Source of the DNA: Syntrophaceae bacterium UBA5619
GTDB lineage: Bacteria > Desulfobacterota > Syntrophia > Syntrophales > UBA5619
Reading direction: 5' to 3'
DNA length: 20,040 nt
NCBI GenBank assembly: GCA_002424545.1
Contig: DIKL01000071.1
Coordinates: 524-20,563 of the forward strand
Under the pieces are notes generated by a model. It was not told the origin of the DNA and searched no databases. It saw only the letters and a list, made by a program, of their open reading frames with translations. A program made the position numbers and the translations under genes. Positions within the stretch are counted from its first letter, which is position 1, and every line of letters starts with the position of its first letter. Positions 6,135 through 14,577 of this stretch are shown piece after piece.

Positions 6135-7306
6135 AAGGTCTGCGCCCGGAGACGTTTTTCCGGGAAGAACCAGACAAGACCGATGGCAAGCAGCGGAACC
6201 AGGGCCACGCCGAAGAGGACGGTCCGGATGGAGTACAGATCGGCCAGACTTCCCACAAGCGGCGCCATCATGCCGCCCACTCCCTGCGCGAGTCCCATCA
6301 TCAGGCTCGACACCATCGACTTTCCCCGCGGCGCCAGTTTCTGGGCCATGACCAGACCCAGCGGCAACGTCGCAAACATGCAGAACCCGGCCAGCGTGGA
6401 AACCGCGTACAGCCTCAATCCCGACAGGGAACACATCAGGATCAGGCTCGGCGCGGCCAGCAGAAATGCGGTCAGGAATATCGGCCGGTATCCGATCCGG
6501 TCGGAGAGATGGCCGGCGATCACGCCGCCCGCGGCGCCGGCCACCGTGTAGAGGGAGATGATCAGGCCGATCGAAACCAGGGAGAGTCCCTCCCGGGCGT
6601 AGAGGACGGGGATGAACGCCAGAAAGGATTGACCGACAAAGGCGCGCAGGACCATGACGGTCCAGATCAGCAGGACCGGCTTCCAGACTTCTCCGAACGC
6701 CGCCCGGACCGCTCCTGAAAACCCCTGACCCCGGAGCCCCTCCCCCAGCGGCCTTGGGGTAATCCGGAACAGAAGGGCCATCAGCAGCAGCCCGGGAATC
6801 GCCGTCCAGGGAGAGGCCTCCAAACCCCAGTGCGTGACGACATAGGCGATCAAGAGCGGCCCGACGCCGAAGGCAACGGTTCCGCCCATGTTGAAAATCG
6901 ACATGCAGAATCCGAAGTGGCGGCCGGCGTAACCGCCGATCATTCCGGCGACGGAAGGGTGGAACATGGAGGCGCCGATCGATCCGATCGCGATGAAGAG
7001 CAGCAGGTCCCAGAAGGAGTGGGCCCAGCCGACCGCGGCGATGAACAGAATGGAGAGAAGCGGTCCGCCGAGGATGAAGAAACGGGACCGGTAGCGGTCG
7101 GCGAAGTATCCCACACCGGGCTGGACGACGAAGGCGAGCATCCGCATCATCCCCGCAATCCAGCCGACCTGGGCCAGGGAAAGGGAGAATTTTTCGACGA
7201 AAACCGGCAGCAGCGGATTGACGAAGGAGACGTAAAGATCGCCGGTGAAGTGGATCAGCGTCAGCGCGAGGATGACTTTGACATCGGCGCGGTTTTGCTC
7301 GGTCAT
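6125..7306 (-). CDS. MFS transporter, fosmidomycin-resistance (Fsr)-like
   Basis: The 393-residue protein has about twelve hydrophobic segments and the MFS loop signature in both halves, GYFADRYRSR after segment 2 and GHLSDRIGYR in the second half. The FHPS motif followed by GRHFGFCMSIFNMGG resembles the Fsr (fosmidomycin resistance) branch of drug-proton antiporters. It sits in the inner membrane and probably exports a small molecule; the natural substrate is unknown. The ATG at 7306 has an AGGGA site about 9 nt upstream. The gene converges on the thiF-like gene and is divergent from prfC, so it appears to be a single-gene unit with its own leader. Confidence 0.85.
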   Translation of the reverse strand: MTEQNRADVKVILALTLIHFTGDLYVSFVNPLLPVFVEKFSLSLAQVGWIAGMMRMLAFVVQPGVGYFADRYRSRFFILGGPLLSILFIAAVGWAHSFWDLLLFIAIGSIGASMFHPSVAGMIGGYAGRHFGFCMSIFNMGGTVAFGVGPLLIAYVVTHWGLEASPWTAIPGLLLMALLFRITPRPLGEGLRGQGFSGAVRAAFGEVWKPVLLIWTVMVLRAFVGQSFLAFIPVLYAREGLSLVSIGLIISLYTVAGAAGGVIAGHLSDRIGYRPIFLTAFLLAAPSLILMCSLSGLRLYAVSTLAGFCMFATLPLGLVMAQKLAPRGKSMVSSLMMGLAQGVGGMMAPLVGSLADLYSIRTVLFGVALVPLLAIGLVWFFPEKRLRAQTFQR

Positions 7307-7351
7307 GGGACATTTTCCCTGAATCTTGCTTCGTTCCCGGCCGTCATGGAT

Positions 7352-7375
7352 CTCCCCGCAGCTTGCCGCGGGGAG
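7352..7375 (-). other. Perfect 8-bp hairpin in the MFS gene leader
   Basis: CTCCCCGC and GCGGGGAG pair around an 8-nt loop, between the candidate MFS promoter and its start codon (45 nt downstream). No T run follows, so if it regulates it would act on translation or RNA decay. Confidence 0.5.
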
Positions 7376-7397
7376 GGTCGTGCACCGGATGCCGTCC

Positions 7398-7427
7398 TGC
7401 CTATCACGCTCGCCGCTTTCCTGTCAA
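7398..7427 (-). promoter_or_regulatory. Candidate promoter of the MFS gene
   Basis: On the minus strand a perfect -35 TTGACA (7427 down to 7422) is followed after 18 bp by TAGGCA, a weak -10. The predicted start, near 7390, gives a leader of about 85 nt that contains the hairpin at 7352-7375. Confidence 0.35.
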
Positions 7428-7462
7428 ATGGGAGGCCTCGCGTTACACCTATATGATTTTTC

Positions 7463-7491
7463 TTGACAAACCCATCCCCATGGGATAAAAG
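7463..7491 (+). promoter_or_regulatory. Sigma-70 promoter of prfC
   Basis: A perfect TTGACA (7463-7468), a 17-bp spacer and TAAAAG (7486-7491) predict a start near 7498 and a leader of about 80 nt. The spacer contains the inverted repeat CCCAT-CCCC-ATGGG, which could be an operator. Confidence 0.6.
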
Positions 7492-7580
7492 GCGCCTCAA
7501 GTTTGCGCAGGTATCTGTCCCCGGAGCCCGAAGGCTGTTGGGGATTTTTTTTCACCAAGGAATCAGGACGGAAATTGATC

Positions 7581-9224
7581 ATGGATCTTCAACCGGCCGG
7601 GCTTGCCCGGACGCAGGCATCGCCGGCGGTCGTCGGAGCGGACCGCCGCCGGCAGCAGGAAATCGATCAGCGACGCACCTTCGGGATCATCAGCCACCCG
7701 GACGCGGGAAAGACGACGCTGACCGAAAAACTCCTCCTCTTCGGCGGCGCGATTCAGCTCGCGGGCGCCGTCAAGGCCCGGAAGGCCGGACGCCACGCGA
7801 CGAGCGACTGGATGGCGATCGAAAAGGAGCGGGGGATCTCCGTGACGACCTCGGTCATGAAATTCCATTACCGGGATTTCGAGATCAACCTGCTGGACAC
7901 CCCCGGCCACCAGGACTTCTCCGAGGACACCTACCGGGTGCTCACCGCCGTGGACAGCGCGCTGATGGTCATCGACAGCGGCAAGGGGGTCGAGCCGCAG
8001 ACGGAGAAGCTCATGGAGGTCTGTCGGATGCGCAACACCCCGATCATGACCTTCATCAACAAACTCGATCGGGACGGGATGGAGCCGATGGAGATTCTCG
8101 CCAACATCGAAGACAAGCTTCAGATCGAATGCGCGCCGCTCTCCTGGCCGATCGGCATGGGGAAGGATTTCAAAGGGGTCTACAACCTCTACGCCAGGAC
8201 ACTCCACCTGTTCACGCCGGGGAAAGACAGCCGGAAGGAAAAGGGGATCACGATCACGGATCTGGAGGATCCGCGACTGGACGAGCTTCTGGGGAGCCAG
8301 GCGGGACAGCTCCGCGAGGAGATCGCGCTGATTGAGGGGGCGGCCAGCCCCTTTGACCACGCAGAGTACCTCAAGGGGAACCAGACGCCGGTCTTCTTCG
8401 GCAGCGCGATCAACAATTTCGGCGTTCGCGAGCTCTTGGACGCCTTTGTCGAGATGGCCCCCGCCCCCGGCCCGCGGCCGACGACCACCCGGTTGGTCTC
8501 CCCGCTGGAGGAGGGTTTTTCCGGTTTCGTTTTCAAGATTCAGGCGAACATGGACCTGGCCCACCGCGACCGGATCGCCTTTTTCCGGATCTGTTCGGGG
8601 AAGTTTACCCGCGGGATGAAGGTGATGCACCACCGGATCGGCCGGGAGATCGTGCTGGCCAATGCGACGATCTTCATGGCCCAGGACCGGACGAACGTCG
8701 AGGAGGCCTGGCCGGGCGACATCATCGGGATTCACAACCACGGCACGATCCAGACCGGCGACACCTTCACCGAGGGAGAACCGCTTCGCTTCACCGGGAT
8801 TCCCAACTTCGCCCCGGAACACTTCCGGCGCGTCCGGACCAAGAATTCGCTCAAGATCAAGCAGCTTCAGAGAGGGCTGGAGCAGCTTTCCGAGGAGGGG
8901 GCGGTCCAGGTGTTCCGACCGCTTTTCGGCAACGACTACATTCTCGGCGCGGTCGGCGTGCTGCAGTTCGACGTGACGATGGCCCGCCTGAAAACCGAGT
9001 ACGGCGTCGAGGCCTCCTATGAGCCGATCGAATACGCCGCGGCGCGCTGGGTTGTTTGCGCGGACCGGAAACGGCTGGCCGAATTCGAGAAGAGGTGCCA
9101 GACGAACCTCGCCCGGGACTCCGACGGCCACCTGACTTACCTCGCCGCGAGCGAGTGGCGGCTCGGCTTCGTGATCGAGGATTGGCCCGACATCGAATTC
9201 CGCAAGACCCGGGAGCACCACTGA
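7581..9224 (+). CDS. prfC: Peptide chain release factor 3
   Basis: This 547-residue translational GTPase removes RF1/RF2 from the ribosome after peptide release. The GTPase motifs are G1 SHPDAGKTT (38-46), switch residues through [12 protein letters not shown]3 [10 protein letters not shown] and G4 FINKLDRD. The C-terminal RF3 domains are recognisable by [20 protein letters not shown] and by [13 protein letters not shown] followed by [11 protein letters not shown], which separate RF3 from EF-G and LepA. The length is close to the E. coli protein (529), with about 18 extra residues before the [10 protein letters not shown] segment. The start at 7581 is the best ATG, though AGGA lies somewhat far (12 nt). 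A frame open from 7503 would place the start close to the transcription start. It is monocistronic and convergent with tctB. Confidence 0.93.
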   Translation: MDLQPAGLARTQASPAVVGADRRRQQEIDQRRTFGIISHPDAGKTTLTEKLLLFGGAIQLAGAVKARKAGRHATSDWMAIEKERGISVTTSVMKFHYRDFEINLLDTPGHQDFSEDTYRVLTAVDSALMVIDSGKGVEPQTEKLMEVCRMRNTPIMTFINKLDRDGMEPMEILANIEDKLQIECAPLSWPIGMGKDFKGVYNLYARTLHLFTPGKDSRKEKGITITDLEDPRLDELLGSQAGQLREEIALIEGAASPFDHAEYLKGNQTPVFFGSAINNFGVRELLDAFVEMAPAPGPRPTTTRLVSPLEEGFSGFVFKIQANMDLAHRDRIAFFRICSGKFTRGMKVMHHRIGREIVLANATIFMAQDRTNVEEAWPGDIIGIHNHGTIQTGDTFTEGEPLRFTGIPNFAPEHFRRVRTKNSLKIKQLQRGLEQLSEEGAVQVFRPLFGNDYILGAVGVLQFDVTMARLKTEYGVEASYEPIEYAAARWVVCADRKRLAEFEKRCQTNLARDSDGHLTYLAASEWRLGFVIEDWPDIEFRKTREHH

Positions 9225-9329
9225 AGTCGGGATCCGACCGTCTCCGCCATCACATTATCATTCAACGAAGGTTAGAATATGGAGGGTTTGCCGGGTTCCT
9301 TCCTCAGACTTTCCATACAGGGGCCATCC

Positions 9330-9758
9330 TCATGGCATGGGTATTTCTGCCAGGTAAATAAAAATCAGCCAGAGGACGCCGCTCCCTATGCCGGCCAGCA
9401 GTGAGGAGATGAGCCACGATTTTTCGCCGAAAAGTCGGGTCGCTATAAACAGGAAAACCGCCGAGCCGATGAAGTAGCCGACATAGGGGATCAGAACAGT
9501 GTAAACCATCATGGCCAGGATGCAGAGCGCGGCCGGCCCCTTCCAGAAAGAAGTCGCCTCCATCGTTTTTTTAAAGGATGTCGCCAGATGGTAGAGGCCG
9601 CAGACAATCAAGATGACGCTCAGGATGAGAAGATACCACCCCGGTCCGTAGGCTTCCTCCGCGGCCGCGGAAAGGCGATTCAGCCGGAAGCCTTCCACGA
9701 TGCCCACGATTCCGATCACCGCCAATATGAGGCCTTCATTCAAGAGAATGGCTGTCAA
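9330..9758 (-). CDS. tctB: Tripartite tricarboxylate transporter small membrane subunit TctB (TTG start)
   Basis: The 142-residue protein has four hydrophobic segments (about residues 8-25, 40-60, 73-95 and 105-135), the layout of TctB. It partners TctA in the inner membrane. I chose the TTG at 9758 because AAGGAG (9768-9773) lies 9 nt upstream and the product then begins at TAILLNEG, just before the first helix. The ATG at 9791 has no ribosome site and lies in the hairpin 9792-9825. A TTG start behind a strong stem-loop suggests lower synthesis than the binding protein encoded just before it. Confidence 0.82.
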   Translation of the reverse strand: MTAILLNEGLILAVIGIVGIVEGFRLNRLSAAAEEAYGPGWYLLILSVILIVCGLYHLATSFKKTMEATSFWKGPAALCILAMMVYTVLIPYVGYFIGSAVFLFIATRLFGEKSWLISSLLAGIGSGVLWLIFIYLAEIPMP

Positions 9759-9791
9759 GATGCATCTCTCCTTTGCTCGGCACCGTCCCAT

Positions 9792-9825
9792 GGAGGGCGC
9801 CGTCCGCAGAGGGACGGCGCTCTCC
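9792..9825 (-). other. Intercistronic stem-loop between tctC and tctB
   Basis: A perfect 9-bp core GCGCCGTCC/GGACGGCGC (9797-9805 with 9812-9820, 6-nt loop) extends by GGAG/CTCC beyond one mismatch (A-C in the minus-strand transcript). It lies between the tctC stop and the tctB start. Such stem-loops after binding-protein genes commonly protect the upstream message or damp downstream expression. No T run follows. Confidence 0.6.
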
Positions 9826-9859
9826 ATAGTTGATTCCAACATTCGGTATGTTTGAACGG

Positions 9860-10843
9860 TTATTTCATTCCCTTCAATTCGTTGGCGAGATCCAGCACAT
9901 ACTTACGAAAATCCTGGGAGCCTGCAAATGCCGGAACAGCGCCGATTTTGGCCAGCTCATTTTTCACTTCCGCCGAATTGATGCTTCCCCCGATGGCCTC
10001 TTCGATCGCCTTGACAATGTCAGCCGGGAGACCCTTGGGGCCCGCGAATCCCACATGGCCCTGGAAGGTGACCGTTTTCCACCCCTGTTCCCCCGTGGAT
10101 TTCAGATCCGGATAGCCGGAGTAACGGCTGTTCCCGGTGACGGCGACGAATTTAATCTTGCCGGCGCTGAACATGGGGCCAACCGAGGTCGTGGAAGCGG
10201 AGCCGATGTCCACGTGTCCGCCGGCCAGGGCGGTCACCAGGTCAGAGCCGCCGGGATAGGTAACCATTTTGACCTTGGAGACATCGATGCCCTTCTGCTT
10301 CAGCGCGGCCCTGAACTGCCCGACAGGTCCGTCCGCCCCGGCGGTACCGCCGAGCCAGCCCCACTTGATCCCTTCCGGACTGGCCTTGATCGCGGCGGCC
10401 ACATCATCCAGGGATTTCCAGTTCAGATCGGAGCGGATCGCGAAGACCCAGGGGAATTCGGCGATCTTGGCAATGTAGGTGCGGTCTTCGATCTTGAAGG
10501 GCACATCCTTGCCCCAGGCCGCGGGGATCGCATTGCTGCCGTCCGCATCGGCAAGGAGGGTGTAACCGTCCGCCTTGGCGGACAGGGCCTCCATCGTTCC
10601 CGGGATCCCCTTGCCGCCAGGCTTGGCCGTGACGTTGACGCTGACACCCCACTTGTCCGACAGCATCTTTGCGCCTACCCTCGCCACCCGTTCCGTGCTT
10701 CCCCCCACCGACCAGGGGACGATCACGGTGATGGGTTTCGTCGGATACTTGGCCTGAGCCATGACGCCCTGCACACCCAAGAAGACGGCGAGCATCGGAA
10801 CGATGATTGCCAGAGAAACCACCCATACGTATTTCCTTTTCAT
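9860..10843 (-). CDS. tctC: Tripartite tricarboxylate transporter substrate-binding protein TctC
   Basis: This is a 327-residue periplasmic binding protein (Bug/TctC family). The N-terminus MKRKY plus a long hydrophobic stretch ending VMA-QA (cleavage after about residue 29) is a classical signal peptide. The mature protein starts AKYPTKPITVIVPWSVGGSTE, typical of the family; GGKGIPGTMEAL, ADGYTLL and GHVDIG follow at the expected places. The start at 10843 has GGAGG 8 nt upstream; longer frames lack a site. The gene lies between tctA (72 bp upstream) and tctB (101 bp downstream). Ligands in this family include citrate, other carboxylates, terephthalate, amino acids and nicotinate-like acids, so the substrate cannot be read from sequence alone. 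Confidence 0.9.
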   Translation of the reverse strand: MKRKYVWVVSLAIIVPMLAVFLGVQGVMAQAKYPTKPITVIVPWSVGGSTERVARVGAKMLSDKWGVSVNVTAKPGGKGIPGTMEALSAKADGYTLLADADGSNAIPAAWGKDVPFKIEDRTYIAKIAEFPWVFAIRSDLNWKSLDDVAAAIKASPEGIKWGWLGGTAGADGPVGQFRAALKQKGIDVSKVKMVTYPGGSDLVTALAGGHVDIGSASTTSVGPMFSAGKIKFVAVTGNSRYSGYPDLKSTGEQGWKTVTFQGHVGFAGPKGLPADIVKAIEEAIGGSINSAEVKNELAKIGAVPAFAGSQDFRKYVLDLANELKGMK

Positions 10844-10882
10844 ACCAATAACCTCCATGTTTGTTAAATGAACGACTACCCG

Positions 10883-10900
10883 GCCATCTCTAAAAATGGC
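10883..10900 (-). other. Small hairpin between tctA and tctC
   Basis: GCCAT and ATGGC pair around an 8-nt loop in the 72-bp gap. The 5-bp stem is weak and could be chance; it is listed because the other tct gap also holds a stem-loop. Confidence 0.25.
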
Positions 10901-10915
10901 ACGTCTCAATAATCT

Positions 10916-12397
10916 TTAGCCAGACCTCTTGAAGGCTTGCGCGATGGACTTCCGATAGCTGAGGATCAATACCGCCGCCGTCATCACCAAAAAAAGAATC
11001 GCAATGGGCCGAGACAGAAAAATGTCCAAGGAGCCGGCCGACATTTGCAGGGTCGCGCGAAAATGCTGCTCCAGGGCCGGTCCCAGGATGAACCCCAGGA
11101 TGAGCGGAGCGGCGGGCCAGTCGCGCATCTTCATCAGGTAGCCGAGGATGCCGAAGGCAATGGCCGTCCAGACATCAAACAGCGTGTTTCTCACCGAGTA
11201 GGCGCCGATAACGCAGATGGCCAAAGTGACGGGCCCCAGATAGCGGTACGGGACCATGGCCAGTCGCACCCAAAGGCCGACAAGCGGCAGGTTGAGGATA
11301 ACCAGGATGACGTTCCCGATGTACAGGCTGGCGATGATCGTCCACGCCATTTCTCCGTGTTGAGAGAACAGCAGCGGACCGGGCTGAAGGCCGTACATCG
11401 TAAATGAGGCAAACAGCAGCGCGCAGGCGGCATTGGTCGGAAGCCCCAGCGAAAGCAGAGGGATCAAGCCGGCTTCACTGGCGGCATTATTGGAGGCTTC
11501 CACGGATGCGACCCCTTCGATGGCGCCCGTGCCGAATTTCTCAGGATGTTTTGATGAACGTCGCTCCACGTCATAGGCCACAAAGGCAATCACGGAAGGC
11601 ATCATGCCGGGAAGGATGCCCAGGCCCAGCCCCACGGCCGTGCCCCGGAGACTCGCATACAGGCCTTTGACCAGTTCCGCCCCGCGGGGAATCATGCGAC
11701 CCAGTTTCCCCGTGTAGATGGAGAGCAGGCCCTCATTGGCGCTGGAGAGGATTTCCGCGATGCCGAAGAGGCCCATGAGCACCGGAATCACATCGAACCC
11801 CTTCATCATGGCGGTGAATCCGAAGTTCAATCTCGGCCTTCCGGTCATGGGATCGAGCCCGATGCTGGCGATCAGCATCCCCAGCGTGGCCATCAATATC
11901 CCGCGCAGCTTGCTTTTGCCCGAAACGGCCACCAGGGTGGTAAAGCAGAAGAGCATCAACGCCACATATTCGGGGGCCCCGAATTTCAATCCCAGATCGG
12001 CCAGCGGCGGGGCAGCCAACTGCAGCGCGACAATGGCCAGGGTTCCGGCGATGAAGGATCCGATGGCCGCGATGGCCAATGCCTCTCCTCCCCTGCCCTG
12101 TTTGGTCATCTGGTAACCGTCGATGGCTGTGAGTATGGAAGAGGCCTCACCGGGCACGTTGAGCAGGATGCTCGTTACGGATCCTCCGTACATGGCTCCG
12201 TAAAAAATACCGGCCAACATGATAATGGCGCCCGTTGGATCCAGATAGGCCGTCAGCGGGAGCAGCATCGCCATCGTTGCCGTCGGACCCAGGCCGGGCA
12301 ACACCCCAACCACCGTCCCCAGCAACGCACCGATAAAACAGTACATCAAGTAGAGTGGTGAAATGGCGTGCTGCAAACCAACAAAAAAATCTCCCAT
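10916..12397 (-). CDS. tctA: Tripartite tricarboxylate transporter large membrane subunit TctA
   Basis: This 493-residue integral membrane protein has about eleven to twelve hydrophobic segments and the family's conserved stretches. Near the N-terminus are GVLPGLGPTATMAMLLPLT and YGGSVTSILLNVPGEASS. The mirrored second half has GLGILPGMMPSVIAF and SLGLPTNAACALL. It forms the transport channel and uses the ion gradient to import the ligand delivered by TctC. The start at 12397 is the natural N-terminus, but only a poor AAGAA-like site precedes it. It is the first gene of a tctA-tctC-tctB unit, an order unlike the common tctC-tctB-tctA. Its own promoter lies just past the dpaL stop. Confidence 0.92.
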   Translation of the reverse strand: MGDFFVGLQHAISPLYLMYCFIGALLGTVVGVLPGLGPTATMAMLLPLTAYLDPTGAIIMLAGIFYGAMYGGSVTSILLNVPGEASSILTAIDGYQMTKQGRGGEALAIAAIGSFIAGTLAIVALQLAAPPLADLGLKFGAPEYVALMLFCFTTLVAVSGKSKLRGILMATLGMLIASIGLDPMTGRPRLNFGFTAMMKGFDVIPVLMGLFGIAEILSSANEGLLSIYTGKLGRMIPRGAELVKGLYASLRGTAVGLGLGILPGMMPSVIAFVAYDVERRSSKHPEKFGTGAIEGVASVEASNNAASEAGLIPLLSLGLPTNAACALLFASFTMYGLQPGPLLFSQHGEMAWTIIASLYIGNVILVILNLPLVGLWVRLAMVPYRYLGPVTLAICVIGAYSVRNTLFDVWTAIAFGILGYLMKMRDWPAAPLILGFILGPALEQHFRATLQMSAGSLDIFLSRPIAILFLVMTAAVLILSYRKSIAQAFKRSG

Positions 12398-12463
12398 CAG
12401 TTCTTACGCTCTCATGGAGAAGGATTGATCTTGATGGATCAGAACTTGCCTTTGGGCGGGCCG

Positions 12464-12492
12464 AATATAGTGAAAGGGATTTTAAGAGTCAA
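12464..12492 (-). promoter_or_regulatory. Strong sigma-70 promoter of the tctACB operon
   Basis: On the minus strand TTGACT (12492 down to 12487), a 17-bp spacer and TATATT (12469 down to 12464) match five of six bases in each hexamer. It starts 2 bp after the dpaL stop and predicts a transcript start near 12457, about 60 nt before tctA. The transporter can thus be expressed independently of dpaL. Confidence 0.62.
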
Positions 12493-12493
12493 G

Positions 12494-13747
12494 TTAATAT
12501 TTTGCAGTTGCATTTCCCCTGAATCCGTCCGGCAGGACCTCCCCCGCCGAACGCCCAACGATCCGTTCGTACAATTCGGGATCCGTGTCGCCCTCCGTAC
12601 CGATTGTCAGCACCTCCGACCGGGTGTCGAGGCCGATGCGGCGGCGAAACTCGGCGTTGCCGGCGCAGGCGATCAGCCCCGCCAACCCCGCCCCGCCGGA
12701 TTCCCCGCAGACGACAGGCGGATCGCCGCCGTATCCCCTAGACAATATACGCATCGCCTCCACGGCGGCGGCATCCGGGATGGTCGCAAAGACATCCGCG
12801 CCGGTTTCAAGAATGCGCCAAGCCAGCAGGGACGGCTCACCGCAGGCCAAGCCTGCCATGATCGTCCCAAGCGCTCCTTTGACGATCTGGAGGGTGCCCG
12901 CCTTTGCGCTTTCGAACAGGCAGGCGGCCGCTTCCGGCTCGACGGTGACGATGCGCGGCCGGGCGCTGCTGAAACGCTCCCAGAAGTAGGCGCAGACGGC
13001 CGCCGCCAGACCGCCGACGCCCGCCTGGACGAAAACGTGGGTTGGCGATCCCTCCTTCCACCTCTGTGCCTCCTCCTCGAGGATCACCGAATAACCCTGC
13101 ATGACGTCCCGCGGAATGTCCGTATAGCCGAGAAAGGATGTGTCCGACACCAGGTGCCAGCCATGTCGTTCGGCTGCCTCGAAGGAGACGCGCACGGCGT
13201 CGTCGTAATTGCCGGCGGTCCTTTCGACGCGTGCGCCGAGACGGGCGATGGCGTCGGCCCTCGCTTCGCTGACGAGGGAATGGATGAAAATGACACAGCG
13301 GCATCCGAAGTTGCGCGCTCCCCAGGCGACGGAACGGCCGTGATTGCCGTCCGTGGCGCAGGTGACGGTCACACTCCCGACGATTTCGTTGAAACGCCGA
13401 TCTGCGATCTCCGCGGCCGCGACCTCTCTGCCGAGTTTCTCCGAAACGATCCGTCTCAGCATCCGCGCCACTGCATAGGCGCCCCCCAGCGCCTTGAAGC
13501 TCTTCAAGCCGAAGCGCTGCGACTCGTCCTTGTACAGGATGCGTTTCACGCCCAATTCTGCGGCCAGCCCGGGCAGGTCGATCAAAGGGGTCGGCCGGTA
13601 ATCCGGCCAGGAGGAAACCATGCGCATCGCTTCGCGGCCCGCTGCAAGGTTCAGAATTTCACTCCGCGCATCGCCATACGGTTCATCGGGATGGCTCCGG
13701 CCGTTGATCACGACAGCCGGTCTGGGGAACGGCAAGAAATGGGTCAT
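12494..13747 (-). CDS. dpaL: Diaminopropionate ammonia-lyase (PLP-dependent)
   Basis: The 417-residue fold-type II PLP enzyme should convert 2,3-diaminopropionate to pyruvate and two ammonia. The E. coli homologue accepts both enantiomers and also D-serine. The cofactor lysine is K85 in KSFKALGG, following YKDESQRFG. TDGNHGR (132-138) carries the conserved catalytic Asp (D133), and GESGGAGLAGL is the phosphate-binding loop. TDGNHGR with DESxRFGL separates DpaL from threonine synthase and threonine dehydratase. Length is near the family norm (about 400). The ATG at 13747 has AGAGGA 5 nt upstream. It lies 16 bp behind the L,D-transpeptidase-like gene, so it is probably co-transcribed with two secreted wall-peptide enzymes. 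The protein itself has no signal peptide and acts in the cytoplasm. Confidence 0.87.
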   Translation of the reverse strand: MTHFLPFPRPAVVINGRSHPDEPYGDARSEILNLAAGREAMRMVSSWPDYRPTPLIDLPGLAAELGVKRILYKDESQRFGLKSFKALGGAYAVARMLRRIVSEKLGREVAAAEIADRRFNEIVGSVTVTCATDGNHGRSVAWGARNFGCRCVIFIHSLVSEARADAIARLGARVERTAGNYDDAVRVSFEAAERHGWHLVSDTSFLGYTDIPRDVMQGYSVILEEEAQRWKEGSPTHVFVQAGVGGLAAAVCAYFWERFSSARPRIVTVEPEAAACLFESAKAGTLQIVKGALGTIMAGLACGEPSLLAWRILETGADVFATIPDAAAVEAMRILSRGYGGDPPVVCGESGGAGLAGLIACAGNAEFRRRIGLDTRSEVLTIGTEGDTDPELYERIVGRSAGEVLPDGFRGNATAKY

Positions 13748-13763
13748 GATGGTCCTCTCAAAA

Positions 13764-14534
13764 TCATGGGAAACCCTGGGAACTGCGCAGAATGTCATAT
13801 TCCTCCCGGGGAAGCTGGATCAGCAGCGGATTCGCTTCCGGTCTCAGCCTCCCGAGGATTTCCTCCATGTCGGCGGCGGACACGGCCGTACAGCCGGACG
13901 TTCCCCGCGACGGCGCTTCCCAAATGTGAAGGAAGATACACGAACCGTCCCCCGGCCAAACGGGGTCCGAATTGTGTTCGATGACGATTCCGAGGCGATA
14001 CTGCTCATCCTGCCGCCGCATATCCTCGGCGCTGTTCCAGTCTTTCCGGGGGGTGTCCTCGTCCGCCAGACGGTTGTAAAAAGAGGAGGCGACGTCATCG
14101 ACGCATTTGCTGCGTTCCGTGACCTGCCGGTAGGGCAGGCGGATCCACGGCACCGATTCGGCGGCGGAATAGCCGAAGGCGACACCCAGCTTGAAAATGC
14201 CCGCCGGAGATTTTTCGTCTCCCTCCCTTTTTTGCGGTCCTCCGGCCGGAGCTTCCGGATGAATGCCTTTTCCCCAGGCCAGGCCGTTTCTGCCCACCAC
14301 GGCGGGAAGGCTCCCTCCGACGGCCATCCATGGAGATTCGGCGCTCTCTCGTTCATGGAGCTGAAGCGCGGCCTCGCCGGCGGACCAACCGGCCGTCGTC
14401 ACGACCAGCGCCTGCAAGGCCGGCTTGTCCCCTCCCGTCGCAGGGTGGGGGGACAGAGTGCAGAAGAGAACGGCCGCCCCGAGAACAAATCCCGACAGCC
14501 GGGCAATGCCTTTGGTACCGTGTCGATTCAGCAT
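13764..14534 (-). CDS. Secreted L,D-transpeptidase-like protein (YkuD superfamily, COG3786-type)
   Basis: The 256-residue protein has an N-terminal hydrophobic segment (about residues 12-28) consistent with a signal peptide, so it should act in the periplasm. The YkuD-type catalytic region is visible as H203 in FLHIW and C215 in TSGCTAVS. Upstream, EGDEKSPAGIFKLG (104-117) and KCVDDVASSFYN (143-154) are characteristic of the COG3786 branch. Relatives cross-link or trim peptidoglycan stem peptides through an active-site Cys, but this branch is poorly characterised and may be a carboxypeptidase or act on other peptides. The ribosome site is weak (GGGAAAG, about 13 nt from the ATG). It lies 43 bp behind the dipeptidase gene and 16 bp before dpaL. 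Confidence 0.8.
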   Translation of the reverse strand: MLNRHGTKGIARLSGFVLGAAVLFCTLSPHPATGGDKPALQALVVTTAGWSAGEAALQLHERESAESPWMAVGGSLPAVVGRNGLAWGKGIHPEAPAGGPQKREGDEKSPAGIFKLGVAFGYSAAESVPWIRLPYRQVTERSKCVDDVASSFYNRLADEDTPRKDWNSAEDMRRQDEQYRLGIVIEHNSDPVWPGDGSCIFLHIWEAPSRGTSGCTAVSAADMEEILGRLRPEANPLLIQLPREEYDILRSSQGFP

Positions 14535-14577
14535 CGGATTTTCACTTTCCCGGGGTTTGCGGATTTGACGCCCCCGG

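Noticed and set aside
9225..9329. Terminator after prfC (GTCGG-GAT-CCGAC near 9227-9240)
   Set aside because: The 5-bp stem with a 3-nt loop has no T run, so it is not convincing on its own.
9759..9842. Longer TctB starting at ATG 9791 or 9842
   Set aside because: Neither has a ribosome site, both pass through the stem-loop, and the extra residues do not look like TctB. The TTG at 9758 has AAGGAG at 9 nt.
12494..13747. Threonine synthase or threonine dehydratase
   Set aside because: TDGNHGR and DESQRFGLKSFK match diaminopropionate ammonia-lyase better than either relative.
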